NCBI GenBank assembly: GCA_946406115.1
Contig: OX291545.1
Coordinates: 24,485,153-24,549,152, forward strand
Direction: 5' to 3'
Length of the DNA: 64,000 nt
Source: Apoda limacodes
Taxonomy: Eukaryota; Arthropoda; Insecta; Lepidoptera; Limacodidae
Positions within the stretch are counted from its first letter, which is position 1, and each line of letters opens with the position of its first letter. The position numbers and the translations under genes are program-made. Of the stretch, positions 19,171 to 31,674 are shown one piece after another. The notes beneath the pieces were generated by a model. It had not been told where the DNA came from, ran no database searches, and saw only the letters and a list, made by a program, of their open reading frames with translations.

Positions 19171-22100
19171 CTGCAAACAACATATACTGTGATTACTGGA
19201 CCTTACAAGCATAGATTATATATAATACTATCATTATCGTCTAAGGCATTTATTTTGGAGCTTTCGAGCACACAACCTAACCTAACAAATTCATTTATAT
19301 AATCTAATTTTCATTTTAAGTAACTACTTATAATTACATGTTAGATCTTTTTAGGGTTAGCCAAACAGCGAAAACGTACCTAATCCTTTGGTTCGTCATG
19401 TTTGTTTGTCCGCCCATATGCCAGCTGTTTCTGCAATCTCCACTGATTTTGATAAGGATATGTATTTTACCAACATACAGTTTTGTAACGAAATTAAAAT
19501 AAGGAAAAAAATGTTTTGAGAGTAACTTTTCATACTTGGGCTGAATAGTTTTTCCAATCATCCCATTGTGTGAAGAGCTGGGGATCGTTGGATAGGTCTT
19601 AACGATATCTTTAGCATATTTTTGGCGAGTTTATTAGCTTTTAAAATCATTTATTTAGTGCTTCTCTATTATTTTTCAACCATTTGTCTTAAAATCTAAA
19701 AATAACTTCAACGTTGCTTTATGAATAATTTTAACAAAAGATAATTTTAAACAGAATCTGAACACAAGTTTGATAATTAACCACCATGTTCAGTTTTCAG
19801 TAGAACCTAATAAACTTAGTTCTAGTAGTATGGAACTCAAAAATTAATAAGAATGAAGCTGTTAATAAGTAGTTATTTGTTAGCGATTCCTAGTTTTGAG
19901 CGCTTTCAGACCGGAAAAGCAATAAGGAACTAATTACGAACATCCTGCAAAGAGGCCAAAGGTTGTTGGTGCAACATGCTCCATAGGTGTCGGTTTGCGG
20001 CCTTCAAGAGTCGGATGGTCGCTGCGGGTCACGGACGGCTGGCCTCGTTTGTTTCGTCAGGCCGTCACCGTTCCGCACCGTAACTTTGCGGCTTATGAAT
20101 GAACCTATTCTTGAAATTCGTGGAAATCCGTCTGCGTTTGATTAGTGCTTCTCTCTTTGTGAGATTATCCACATTTTTAAGCCGATTGCGCCGGAAATGA
20201 ACCGGATAGTTGAGCGACGACATGCAACAAAACCAATAAAACTCTGTCGAGTCCCGACCACAGAAACAATGTATCGATGACGTCCGGTTAAGCTCGTTTC
20301 TAAGAATCTCATAAATACATTCAAGTATTTGAATTTTGCTAATTTTTAAACCTCTTGCCATTTAAACTAGAACACGTAGGTATGTTTTTTAGCATTATTC
20401 TTTATTATCCACACGTTTACTGAACAATGGCAATCGTTTTAGTAAATCCGTAACGTACGTAATGAAGTACGTCTTATAAATATATATCAGCCGATTAAAG
20501 TTATTCTTTTTTCGTTCCTAATAACTAAGTTTGTACCATAGACATAAAGACTGGACAGCGCATTTCAGACAGCTGTGGAGTAAAAACGGTCACAATAGTG
20601 TGAAACTCTTTCTAACGTTTTGTTTTTATTTTACAGAAAAGAGACAGGTAGTTGCAATACATTAGCTTTTTCTCTTTCTAATTTGCGGCCAATTTTTTGA
20701 AGCTATTGCGCAGTCCATAAGAACAGATTAAAGAACTCGAAGTCTAAGGTTTGTACCATTAGTTTTTTTAATCATGTCTCAAAAACTCAAATTTATTATT
20801 ATTTTTTTGAAATATTTGCATAATCCTTATGTCCTTACATGAACAAATGATAGCAGATTTTTGTTAGAGAAACTCCCTTTTTTAAGGAAGCTTTTTATGA
20901 ATATAAATTTTTTAGGCAGTATCTTCCTGTCAGACATTTTTTTTTTTCTTCGATGCAAAATATTTGCTGTATTATTAATAACTTTTGCTTTCAATATACG
21001 ATAAATAGTTACATTGACTGACGTCCTTTGTAAAGATTAGACAACTTTTCAAGTTTGCATGAAGCTGATTCTTTTGTACATAGATAGTTATTAGATTTTT
21101 TTAAGGGTCGGCAACGAGCGAGTGATGCCCCATGGGCTGCGGTGACTGCTTACCATCAGGCGGACCACAAGTTCGTTTGCCACCTTAGTGGTATAAAAAA
21201 CAAATCATTTTTTTCTTTGCTTTGGTAAAGTTAGGAGGGTTGTATGAAAAGTACGTAATCTTGACAAGAAAACGATTTTTTTGTATAAATCAGCCATAAG
21301 ACGTTCGTAGTTAAGATTTGCAACATGTTGCATTCTAACCAGCTTCATGGAGGATATTTTATAAAATTTCAATAACTTCAAATTTAAAATCTTTTTATTC
21401 AAACGAGTTTCTAAAAACACTTTCGAATCGTCAAGTGAATTAACTACAACTAGCTTTACAAACTAATTACCATACTGTTTTATTGCGTACGTCCAATAGA
21501 TACTCTTTGTAAAATCACAAACGAAACATAATATTATAGTAAATCAACTAATAAATACTAAAAATAAAACAATACGTAAATTAAATTATAGGTCCTATCT
21601 GGTGCAATCCTCGTTCGGCCGCCCGATAGCGGCAGGGTCCGGACGCAATCGGGTGCATCACACAAACACGCACGTATACATATATGCAGACACACATTCA
21701 AACAGACATCGCACACCCAAAAGAGGCCCAGCCCTTACACAACAGCCCGGCAACAAATGCACTCATTTAAACTACCATAACTTCGGAAACTGGCCTAAGG
21801 GAGAAGACGTCACAAGAAACTAACGGATATACACCTGTTACCAATCAGCCATGCAGGAACCAAGCCATCAAGTAGACTACATCTATCAAAATATGTATAT
21901 ACACACATACACGTACGTACTCGTGCGCGCTATAATCAATCAAATAGACAATCAAAAATTTAATTAGATTTATTCAAAGGGACGCTATTTAACATGATAA
22001 GCATGAACCTACTATCTAATGTATTTTTAGGAACGTCAGCCTATACCAATTTAGTTTGTTTTAAATGTTACATTCTTTATTTCATCGTATAAAAAATATA

Positions 22101-23686
22101 TACACTTCAGTAATTTTTTTTGTAACAACTGGCTACTGGCTGCAGATGGCCTTGACAACTACACGCGGACTAGCTTTTGCACCTTTACTTGCACTCTGCT
22201 GCAGAAAGTTAGGGCGATTCGCATAAGGGCGCCCCGAATGGGACCTCGGCTTGGGCAACAGCGTTTTTTTTTAAAACTGAGTCTGTTAAAACTACCACCG
22301 TTTGAACCGTTTCGGAAATTCAAAGTATCGTCAGAGCATCCAGGTATATTAGTACACATGGTATTTCGCTATTGAACGAGCTCTGTCACTGGCGGCGGCG
22401 ACGCATTTTGTATGGATTTGAGTAAAATGTGTTTTGTGGTGATATAACGCCGTCAGAGTCGATAACTTCGTGCCTAGGGCATCAAAGGCCACCCTATTGG
22501 TAGCGTCATTGCAAACCTGCCTAACTAGGAGGTTGGGGTGTAGGAGGAGGCTGCCTTCTCAAAGTAAACGATCGTTAACTCGAAATCACTATTAGATAAA
22601 GATTTCGCATATAGAGCGACACTCATACTTCGCTTCGCATAAAGCAGTTTTGCATATATTGCAAGGTAATAGTGTTTGTATGACCAAATACTATGCTCGC
22701 AGACGTAAGTATGAGCCGTATTCAAGTTTTGTAAGTTTAGAGTTAATAAATATTTACTTATTACTAAGAGACATTTTACTTTTTTGTTTAGTATCGGCTT
22801 TTAAACGACTGAATATGGGCTATGAAATTAAGGAGTCCAAGAGGACTCCTTAATTTTTACCTAACAAGCCTTTGTTGCCCAGAGAATGGGTCGACCGAAA
22901 ATGTGGACAGTCGTTAGTTGCCTCATGAGCTTACACGACCTACCGCGGGAAAAGTGTACTGCTGTACTTTACTCGGGGTCGACCTCGATTCTTCACTTCC
23001 AGAACCAATGATCAAGGGCGTTACGTTGGCTGCAGATTGAAGGGCCAGGCTCATTCCACAGACGTGTCAATGCGTTCAGTACCAATGTAACGCGTTAATG
23101 TTTAAAAAATAATACATATGCAGTATAGTCAGAAGTACAGATTCGTGGACGTGAGCTCATAGACACAATAACATTCGAAGGAAACCACTACGGTTACCTT
23201 GTAATGTTATGCAGACTATCGAAATGCTTAAAGCTATGCCAGTTATGCTACACGTACGTACTAGGTACTGGAGCAGGCTATGTCCGCTCGTATCTATAAA
23301 TAGGTACTAATAAAATAAATACTACATCTATACTTCTAGTTCCAGTAAGCTATAGACACAGCGATACAGGTAGCCTAATAATACCGACTCGCTTGTTGCG
23401 ACTGGTATGGCACGCTTGGTGTTAAGTACAAGACATAAGAATAACAAATATTAGTTATACTTCTGTTTATAGCTTATTTATTACCTATACTGTGCGTGGT
23501 GCTTATGTACACAAAAGGTGGGTATAATAATGTCAGGAAATGCTAGGTAAGGGCTACGCTACGTACTTGATGACTATTCTAGGACATAAGTGAATACTGA
23601 GAAGAGACTATAAATAGAAAGGTCTACCGAAATGTCAAATGTTCTACACTTTCTGATAGTCCGTATACATGGTATGGTATACAAAC
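19171..23686 (-). other. FNDC3 long-isoform intron, repeat-bearing
   Basis: Phase-1 intron of 4.5 kb. Recognised: a short piece of a common interspersed repeat at about 21090-21195 (ATGGGCTGCGGTGACTGCTTACC, plus CATCAGGCGGACCAC), and a GC-rich fragment at about 22210-22265 (CCCGAATGGGACCTCGGCTTGGG) that resembles the island at 27235-27490. Minus-strand ORFs near 20065-20361 are not recognised and are taken as chance. Confidence 0.5.
22825..22856. repeat. Perfect 14-bp stem with 4-base loop
   Basis: AAATTAAGGAGTCC (22825-22838), loop AAGA, then the exact complement GGACTCCTTAATTT (22843-22856). A short stem-loop of unknown meaning inside an intron. Confidence 0.85.
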
Positions 23687-23928
23687 CGTAGTCAGCGTGC
23701 ATGGTACACATGTGGGGGTGTTGTGGATGCTGCTGCGGGTGCGCGCACATCTCGGGTGGTACATAGTACTCCGGCGGGTAGTACTCGCTGGTGTAGTAGC
23801 CATCAGCACCTCCACCACCCCCTCCACCCCCCTCCGCCACGCCCACGCCCACCATGGCGCCCGCAGCGCCTACCACATGGCCCCCCGGCGCCTGCGCCGC
23901 CGCCGTTGCACAGCGACACTCACGGAAC
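23687..23928 (-). CDS. Fndc3: FNDC3, upstream exon of the long isoform (N-terminus incomplete)
   Basis: 242 bases: one base completing a codon, 80 codons, one base. The acceptor is GATCGTTCCAG/GTTCC; the donor is GACTACG/GTTTGT, which joins to GC at 19170 to give DYG-ALPVV. It encodes an Ala/Gly-rich start (CATAAAQAPGGHVVGAAGAM), a poly-Gly run, then GADGYYTSEYYPPEYYVPPE and a His/Gln/Pro tail. The Tyr/Pro motif and the continuous phase with two downstream exons support it as coding. It must be preceded by an exon ending in phase 2, which I could not find; adding about 40 residues would bring the long form near the usual family length (about 1200). An internal Met (AGAMVGVG) is a fallback start. 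Confidence 0.75.
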
Positions 23929-24404
23929 CTGGAACGATCAAAGAATAACTTCACAAATCTGCATGTAAACTTTTTTATAAATAGCTCTGGGCTGGACTAG
24001 CTGGAAGTCTCACGTCGCGGTATCCATTGGATCACTCACTATGGTTGCCGCGTGATCGCCTGGCCTGGCGTGACTGCATTTGTTTTTCAAATGCCAACTG
24101 CCACGGCTACTCACGATTTCTAAACTTGATGTTTATAATGAACTCTACGAGACAGATGGAAACTAGTAGGTACCCTCTTTATCCATTCAGACGCGTGACT
24201 TGTCAATTGTTTTTTGCTCATTTGAAGACACTACTCACTGGTACTATTTCTGACACAGATTCCAAAGTTCGGCCCATGTTTGACCCTTTAACAGCCGATG
24301 GAATACACACCAATATTTTTTGATATAAATAAATATATTGTGATACTTATACTGATAAAAGGCACATATAGAGAAAATCCTGTCCCGAGGATATGTCCCA
24401 CGGC

Positions 24405-24725
24405 TAGGGTTGCCAGGTCTTAAAACCGAAAAGCCGGACAGACCAGTCAGATTAGCCAGACAATTAGGTAAAAAGGCCAGACATCTTTAATTTTTTAGTT
24501 TTAGTATATAACAACTTTTGTTATAGTAAAACAAGGTTAATTCCAATATTTAGGGCGCGGGGAGGAGCGCGCTAGCGATACAACGTGAGGCGGGCGGAGC
24601 GGAAACCAATATATGACTATGTAAAAAAAAAAATTAAAAGGCCTAACAAAACCACACAGACAGGCCGGCCGCACACGCAACCAAAAAGCCTGTGTCCGAC
24701 TTTATCCGGACGCCTGGCAACCCTA
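24405..24725. mobile_element. hAT-type MITE with 8-bp target-site duplication
   Basis: Terminal inverted repeat TAGGGTTGCCAGG (24405-24417) against CCTGGCAACCCTA (24713-24725). Flanks are CCCACGGC (24397-24404) and CCCACTGC (24726-24733), an 8-base duplication with one difference, the length made by hAT transposases. 321 bases, no transposase ORF. Confidence 0.75.
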
Positions 24726-25689
24726 CCCACTGCAAATATTTGCATTGCCGAAAAAGGATACAGATACTTAGACTTTTCCAGCACTCACAGCGCTTACAGC
24801 TACAGCATGACCTGATTGGGATCACTGATCAATATGTACGGTGATCGCCTAGAGACAAATAATTTTAGCACTTCCCTGGTTCGGAAGGCACGTTAGGCCA
24901 CGGGTCGAGGTTGTCATCGATGGCGACAGACGACCAGGCGACAACCCAAGTCACATGCTTTATGGGAGACTTGGATACTCTCATGAGGGAAGCTATACAA
25001 TATACACTAATAACTGCGGTTCAGTGTGGTGGACTATGGCCTAGGCATCTGCAAAAGAGGCCAGTGACATTGCAGTGGCTACGTACAATGGCTAAGACAA
25101 AAAACAAAACACAAAAAAAGACATCTTATTATCTCATCCAAATAATGAAATAATAGTATGACCAGCAAAGTTACATTATATTACGTGAATCTGGCAAATC
25201 AATACTTAGTGGAAAGTATTTATATTGGAGGGGATTTGCTTTCTACAATAACAATCGGATACAGTCGATTACATGATAACAGACATTCACCAACTTATCT
25301 GCCATTATCTTATTATACACAACGACTTATGCGACCTATAGATACGGCTACCAGTGACTGGGTCACTCACTTCACATATTTTGTGATATTTAATAATTTA
25401 TCTATAAGTTATGAACTTCAGCAGATATTTTGTTTATTGGCGTACAAGTAATACAGGTACTATAGTGCAAACGTAGAGTAGGTAAGCGTTTAATTTTGTA
25501 TTTTACATGGAAAAAAAGTTATGGCTGTCGGATGTTTCGGCTACTTAGATTACCTTTCACTAGCCACTAGATAGTTTTAACGGCAATGTTTGGTTATGAT
25601 GTGGTTAAAACCAGGTTTTTTGGATAGTCTTTTTGTACATTGGCAGCTAAGCAACAAGTTAAAAAACTAAAACCCAAGTTATAATGGAC

Positions 25690-26210
25690 TAGCTTCTGCC
25701 AGCGGCTTCGCCCGCCCTTAATTTCATTATCGGCGTAGGTTCTTACGGCAACTCCTAAATTATAGACACACAATCAAATCTTTCCTCTTGAATGGCATAA
25801 TACATTCGTGTCTGTGAAACCATGGAAATCCACATACAAAATTTCAACCCAATCGGTCAAGCCGTTTAGTAGTTGACATACCGACAGCAGCGCCACCTCC
25901 CAAGTCCAATTTTATTTTTAATTCATCCAGGAAACCATCGAAATACCCATATAAAATTTCAACGGTTCAGAAGTTATGTGGAAAAGATAAGTACAGAAGT
26001 ATAATTTTTACTACCCGTTGTCCTGTTACCCGTTTTCCCGTAGGAATGAAGCATTTTCCCGCGGTAAAAAGTAGCCTATGTTTATCAGGGACAATGTCGG
26101 CTTCTAATGGTAAAAGATTTTTTCAAATCGGTCCAGTAGTTTCGGAGCCTATTCAATACAAACAAACAATCAAATCTTTCCTCTTTATAATATTAGTATA
26201 GATTAGTATA
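25690..26210. mobile_element. Lep1-like / interspersed repeat copy
   Basis: Begins CTAGCTTCTGCCAGCGGCTTCG and ends near TTTATAATATTAGTATAGAT. Internal phrases such as AAACCATGGAAATCC, GTTTAGTAG and TTTCGGAGCC-ATTCA are typical of a very common lepidopteran non-autonomous repeat (Helitron-like, Lep1 type). The interior words ACCATGGAAAT/ACCATCGAAAT and CAAATCTTTCCTCTT each occur twice. Non-coding. Confidence 0.55.
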
Positions 26211-26539
26211 GATGTTCTGGGAAGTAATCGACCTATCTCAATACTTAATTCTACCTATTGCGAAATTTCTTGAGTTAGGTGTGACTAAACGTTTTATTTC
26301 ATAAAAAAACAATTTAATCGAATTCTTTTATTTACAATATATGATTTACAAAAAAAAATACTTATTGTCGTCACAAATAAAAAATAATTAAAATATACGT
26401 GAGCAAAACAAAACAGAGAATACTTTGGTAAGCTCGTCTGGATACAATAAAAAGAGTTAATTACATAAGAGTATGAAGAAAAAGTCAAGAATAAATAAAA
26501 ATCATTCATGGCACACTTTTGCATAAAAAATTAAAAATA

Positions 26540-26710
26540 ATGTTTAATAAAAAAACGGCCAAGTGCGAGTCGGACTCGCGCACCAAGGGTTAAACCTATA
26601 AAAACAGTAAAAAATCACGTTTGTTGTATGGGAGCCCCATTCAATTATTATATCATTAATGTACTCCTGTATAGTATAAACTTTGCAAAGAGGTTATTCC
26701 TTTTAGCAAA
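26540..26710. repeat. Interspersed repeat fragment (GGCCAAGTGCGAGTCGGACT type)
   Basis: Contains GGCCAAGTGCGAGTCGGACT followed by CGCGCACCAAGGGTT and AAAATCACGTTTGTTG-ATGGGAGCCCC. The last part matches the copy near 61190-61250 (AAAATCACGTTTGTTGTACG then GGAGCTCCC). It belongs to a widespread insect repeat; non-coding. Confidence 0.5.
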
Positions 26711-27234
26711 GTGTCAGTTTGATGTAAGTTTTAAATTTATTTACGGGTAAACTTAGAAATTTTTCAGGAATTTTGTTGTAAAAACTTTTACAGTTGCCAG
26801 GAAATTACTTATCTACTTTACTTAATATATGTTTAGGCAGGGCAAGTTTATGCACTAGTATGTTCACTTAACTTTGGAAAAGACTAAATATTCTTGCGTA
26901 CACATTTTATTTTTTCGAATATATATTGACAAGATACAGTTAGTACCTATATTATTATTTTTGAATACTTGTCTCGAACTCATTTTATAAATAGATCTTA
27001 TCGCTCGTTTTTGTAAAACAAATATAGCGCCTACCTCCGCAGCTCTACCCCATAAAATACTATAAATAATTTACTTCCTACAAAATAAATAATTTCCTCC
27101 AGAGAAAAAAGTCCTGCGTCACGACAATACAACAAGTGATCTCGGAAATTATGAAAGCTAAAGAAGAAACTAACCATGTATTTATACTTATATAGGTATA
27201 TTTGATATTACTTTTTTTTTTCTGAAGCATTACT

Positions 27235-27490
27235 GCTCCACCGGGATTTTGGGCTCCCCGCGATGGGAACCTCGGCTTGGGTTGTCGCTCATGGGGTCGT
27301 CCCTTCGACAAGCGTGAGCCTCGAACCAGAAGGTGAGTCAGCGCCAGGGGGGGGAGTTCCCCGTTACGCGGTTGTTTTTGCGAGTGAGTGGGGGCGAGAA
27401 GGGCACTCTTTGATACCTCGTATATGCGGTAGGTCCGTGCGTTCGCCGCCGGGGGACGTCGGCTTCTTGTGGGGGGGGGGGGGGGTCTTA
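27235..27490. repeat. GC-rich repeat island ending in a G15 run
   Basis: A sharp GC-rich block in AT-rich DNA, starting CTCCACCGGGATTTTGGGCTC and ending in 15 consecutive G (27471-27485). The opening phrase GGGAACCTCGGCTTGGG also occurs, slightly changed, at about 22240. An 83-codon ORF (27263-27514) runs through it but is not recognised. Probably a transposable element fragment or tail. Confidence 0.45.
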
Positions 27491-29184
27491 GCTTTTATTC
27501 AAGATAGGTACTGAACTGTTCAGTCGTTTGAAGATCATGAGCTCTCAGTTTTGGTTGATAAAGCATCAGCAACCTCTAATAAAGGTCTAATTGTTTCGTA
27601 CGGTTTCCTGTTACTTTTATGATTTCGCAAGCACATAGTAACCCTAATCTGATGCTGCAGCACCACCTGGAATCTTCAGGATGCCCAATTCCTTACCAAC
27701 TTACAGCAAAGATATCGGTTTGGGCTATATATATAGATAACTTATATTAAGATAGATAGATAGATAGAGGTGACCATAGGGTCTAAATATGAAGCAGGAA
27801 AGAGAAAGGAGGATAAGTGTTACGGGATTCCAAGGCACTTTTACTGGTCAAAAAAGTGAAAAAAAAAGGGATGAAAAAGTTATGTTTTGCTCATCCCATT
27901 TTGTCGAGTCAGTGCGGTTGATGGATAATTCTGTAACTTGTTTCTCTCAGGTTTGTATGGATTCTGAGATTGCTCGCTCATCCGTCTAAACTAGTGTTAG
28001 TTAATAATTATGGCGACTGAGTTACAACATTATAATATTACCTACGTTAAGCCTTTATAGAAGCCTACGTCACACAATCATGAAAAAGATTGCACTTACA
28101 TAAGGAAATAACATTGACGTAAAGCGGTCATAAACGTCATAACGTCACACATTAGATACACGTATCGTTTTCACGTTAGGTCGTTGCTAATTTAGCGCTT
28201 ACAATTTTTATGATTTTCATATCAACGGGTGGGTATTTGTAACGTAATAGGCACAGGCATTTACATATGTATGTGTGTGTATACATTTACATGCATGTGT
28301 ATACTTTTATAATCTGCCCGTGACTGACGCTATGCCGTGTATGACGCACGAGATTGCAACGCGTCATCCTTTCCAATCACGTATGAATTCCAACTTCTGG
28401 GTCAAGAAAAAACAAACAATGAGACAAACACGGATATTATATTTTATCTACACTAATAATATAAATATTGTAAAGTTTGTAAGTTTGAATGTAGGAGGTA
28501 ATCTATGAAACTATTTGTCTAAGATTTTAAAAATTCTTTTACCAATATTTATGGACCTTCAGGGTCAAAAAAGGCATATAAAAAAATGTCGGCTCTGATA
28601 GTTGAATCCGCTATTTAACTAAACGCGTAGACAGGTCGTTGAACATGGAACAGATAGAAACAGAGATTGCACTGTATTAATAATGTAGGTAGGGTTTTAG
28701 GTTCTCTCGCGACAACGTATATGCGACCGAATCAAGTTTTGTATAATAATCTGTTCATTTTTATGACAATTTCTTTTCCATACTAAACGACCTGCCTAGG
28801 CGTTTAGTAATTGAACAGATTCAATATTTGGGCGATGAAATATACATACAATAACGTAGGTATATAACCCGCGGAAAAAAGGTAGTAAATTATGTCATAC
28901 GATTCTAACATCCAACCTTTCCATGTCAAGTTTACAATTCACCTGTTATTGTGACTTGGTTGGTGACTAACTGTTGTGGTTAGGTTAGGTTAGATATGGC
29001 TAAACCTATCGTAGTAATTGTTTCGAGGAAGAAGGCCGGTATAAGTTTTAATCAATTAGTAAGTAATGATTTATTAACTAACATTTGTGGCATGGGAGTT
29101 GAAAAACAATACTGTGGTGATTAACCCATTAATTTATTAGTCATTGCGTTAATCATTACCTACCATTATACTATTATAATATTT

Positions 29185-29412
29185 ACTAGCTGTCCCGGCG
29201 AACGTTGTTCCGCTGCCGTCCCTCTGTACCCGGCGAAAGTTGGTTTTTACCTATAGTGCCCGAGTCCGGCTCGCACTTGACATATCGAGATAAAAACTAT
29301 CCTATCTTTTAAGTTGGATCAAATAACAGATATTTACGAAGTTTGATCAAAATCGGTTCAGTAGTTTAGGAGTCCATTGAGGACAAACATTGTGACACGA
29401 GATTTATATATA
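29185..29412. repeat. Interspersed repeat copy (ACTAGCTGTCCCGGCGAACG type)
   Basis: Starts TTACTAGCTGTCCCGGCGAA and ends with the GGTTCAGTAGTTTAGGAG and CAAACATTGTGAC phrases, a repeat type very common in insect DNA. Non-coding. Confidence 0.55.
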
Positions 29413-31168
29413 TTAAGATTATATCATTATAATATTTGCATAAAGATACATGTAATCATATCAAATATTAAAGACTATTTACATTTACAGTTTAGGTACA
29501 TTACATTTTAAGTTTTGTAATTTTTTAGTTAGACAAAACAATTAATGAAAAATAAAATAAAACTTGAGTTTGAATAACTAAGCTTGTAAACTTATGTAAG
29601 TAATTGATTTTGAGTCGGCTCATTTTGCTGTGGAATCGAAGATCTTTGTCAAGCGCCGACTTAAAATTATTTACTGACATAATTAGATATGTTACATAAT
29701 GTTATTAGGACTCAAAGATTTATTTTATTTTAGTCTTTTCACTTTCTTCTATCGTCAGTTTAATTTTTTGTTAGAAAGTTGTTTTTTTTTTAATTATTGT
29801 GTTGAAAAGTTTTGAAAAGGCCCAAAAATGGAGCTCAAATACAAAAAAAAACAAAAATTTTGCAGGTATGAAATCAATCACTCTTACATACCATTAGGGT
29901 TGTTTTTTTGTTAATTGACCCTGTTGAAAAACTACCGCAGACTAGCGACTACCTCCTTGTCAAATCGCGTAATTTAGAAAATGAAAATGCGCACTCATAT
30001 TATACTATATCAATATATATAATACGTGACTGAAAGCCTAGCCAGCTATGTTTCGATTTTGCTACTTCTGGCGATAAATTGTCAGGAAAAACGATTTTTT
30101 AATAATATTGTTATCATTAGTTTTTTTAAACTATATCTTTGGTATTTACGAGGAAATCGAAGGAAACCGTGGTAGTTATACGAAACGGAGTGTGGGTTTT
30201 CCCTTAGTGAAATGTTATTTTTACCTCACATTACCGCGTCACGACTTTTGCTCGTAAATTACAACATTTAAAAAACCCAAGTCTCTTTCTTCTAACGAAG
30301 TCATGACCACATTATGACCACCTAACTCTACCAAATTTATAGCCCCAGTCGAGTCCGACCACCTAGACATCTAGATATAAAACTTGAAATGGCCGGAGAC
30401 TACACACGTCGCTATAACCGTGCCTGTCAGCATTCCGATATTATATTCCAGGAACATCCCGTTCTGAACTTGTCTTTTTGGACATTGCAGATCTTAGACC
30501 TCCTAAGGGTATTTATATATCCTATTTATAAAGTACTACCTTTTATTTTTTCTCTAGTGAAAGTGCAGCTTTCGTACAAGTTTTTGCTTTTTTGAAGAAT
30601 AAGTTTGTACCTACCTATGCATACCTATACCTAACACAAGACTTAGTTTTGCTTGGGCACTAGTCGGATGATATTCTTATTGTATTTAGAGAAGTAAAAA
30701 AAATTGGTATTGTGCAAAATGTACTGGACTCGTGTACGATTATTTTTTTTACTTAGGAGTGTGCCAATGCATGACTGAGGAAGCGAGATGAATAAATACA
30801 GAATCAAGCGCACAAGAAAAGGACAAGTACAGTTCCTATTTCCAAGAGAATCCGAAATTATCAAAAAATAATTGTTTTTAATCAGCAAAAGTTTTCAAAA
30901 ATATATCTCTGTTACGACCTCGACTTATGTCTAAACTACGTTTTTCAATAATTTTGCGCTTATTTTTTTCAATAGGGTTTGGGTAAAGCCTGCTAAAGAA
31001 ACATTTTAGAGCACTTTTCAAAAAAAAAATCTATCAAGTAAAGCATACGCAATCATGTTTTGGGTTGTGTCACAACCTTCAGTATATGCTCTATTTTATT
31101 GTGTTTTATTTAAGAAAATACATTCAGCAGTTTAAAAAATAATTGAGAAGTTTGTGAAATTCTACTCC

Positions 31169-31235
31169 AATAAAACTAGTAATAAAACTAGTAATAAAAC
31201 TAGTAATAAAACTAGTAATAAAACTAGTAATAAAT
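31169..31235. repeat. 12-bp tandem repeat (AATAAAACTAGT), about 5.5 copies
   Basis: Exact copies of AATAAAACTAGT in tandem. The minus strand reads Phe-Ile-Thr-Ser repeats inside a chance ORF. Confidence 0.9.
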
Positions 31236-31674
31236 AAGCTAAACGAAGCCTCTTTATACGACACCCTATTTGCCGCTATAATCTCACTTTCACACGGTAA
31301 AAAAGAATTAGTTGAGCCAAGAGAATATCGTTTCATATATGCACCAACGAATATTTACTTCATCTAAGATATTATTTCTCTTAAATATTTAAAATAATAT
31401 GAAGTTAACACAAGATCAAATTTCTTTGAACCTTCGTAAATAAAACTCTATCAGTTTTGTTTCAAACTGATATATTTAATTCATTGAAGAAAAAATTGCT
31501 TCTTTATTTGAAACACTTAGTTTTCTTGGGCGTAGAACTTCGTGTGTTATTGCACGGAAGAAATGTCTAGTTCACACAAGAGAATAGTGCTCTTAACTTG
31601 ACTACATCAGCTCTTAAATTAATAACATTATATTTTAGTTTAAAACAAAAAATGTTTCGGTCCAAAATGACATA

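Noticed and set aside
18743..19302. Plus-strand ORFs of 149 and 153 codons across the His-rich exon
   Set aside because: They arise from the repetitive GC-rich exon read backwards (Val/Arg or Ala/Gly runs); the minus-strand frame has matching splice sites and phase.
20065..20361. 98-codon minus ORF in a moderately GC-rich patch
   Set aside because: Not recognised, no splice partner in phase with FNDC3, no regulatory context.
23624..23968. Other ORFs over the 23.7-kb exon
   Set aside because: Shadow frames; the frame with YYTSEYYPPEYYVPPE links in phase to the next exon.
28979..28993. Triple TTAGG, the insect telomere unit
   Set aside because: Only three units in AT-rich DNA; far too short for a telomeric array.
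31124..31336. 70-codon ORF with repeated Phe-Ile-Thr-Ser
   Set aside because: It is produced by the 12-bp tandem repeat and has no gene context.
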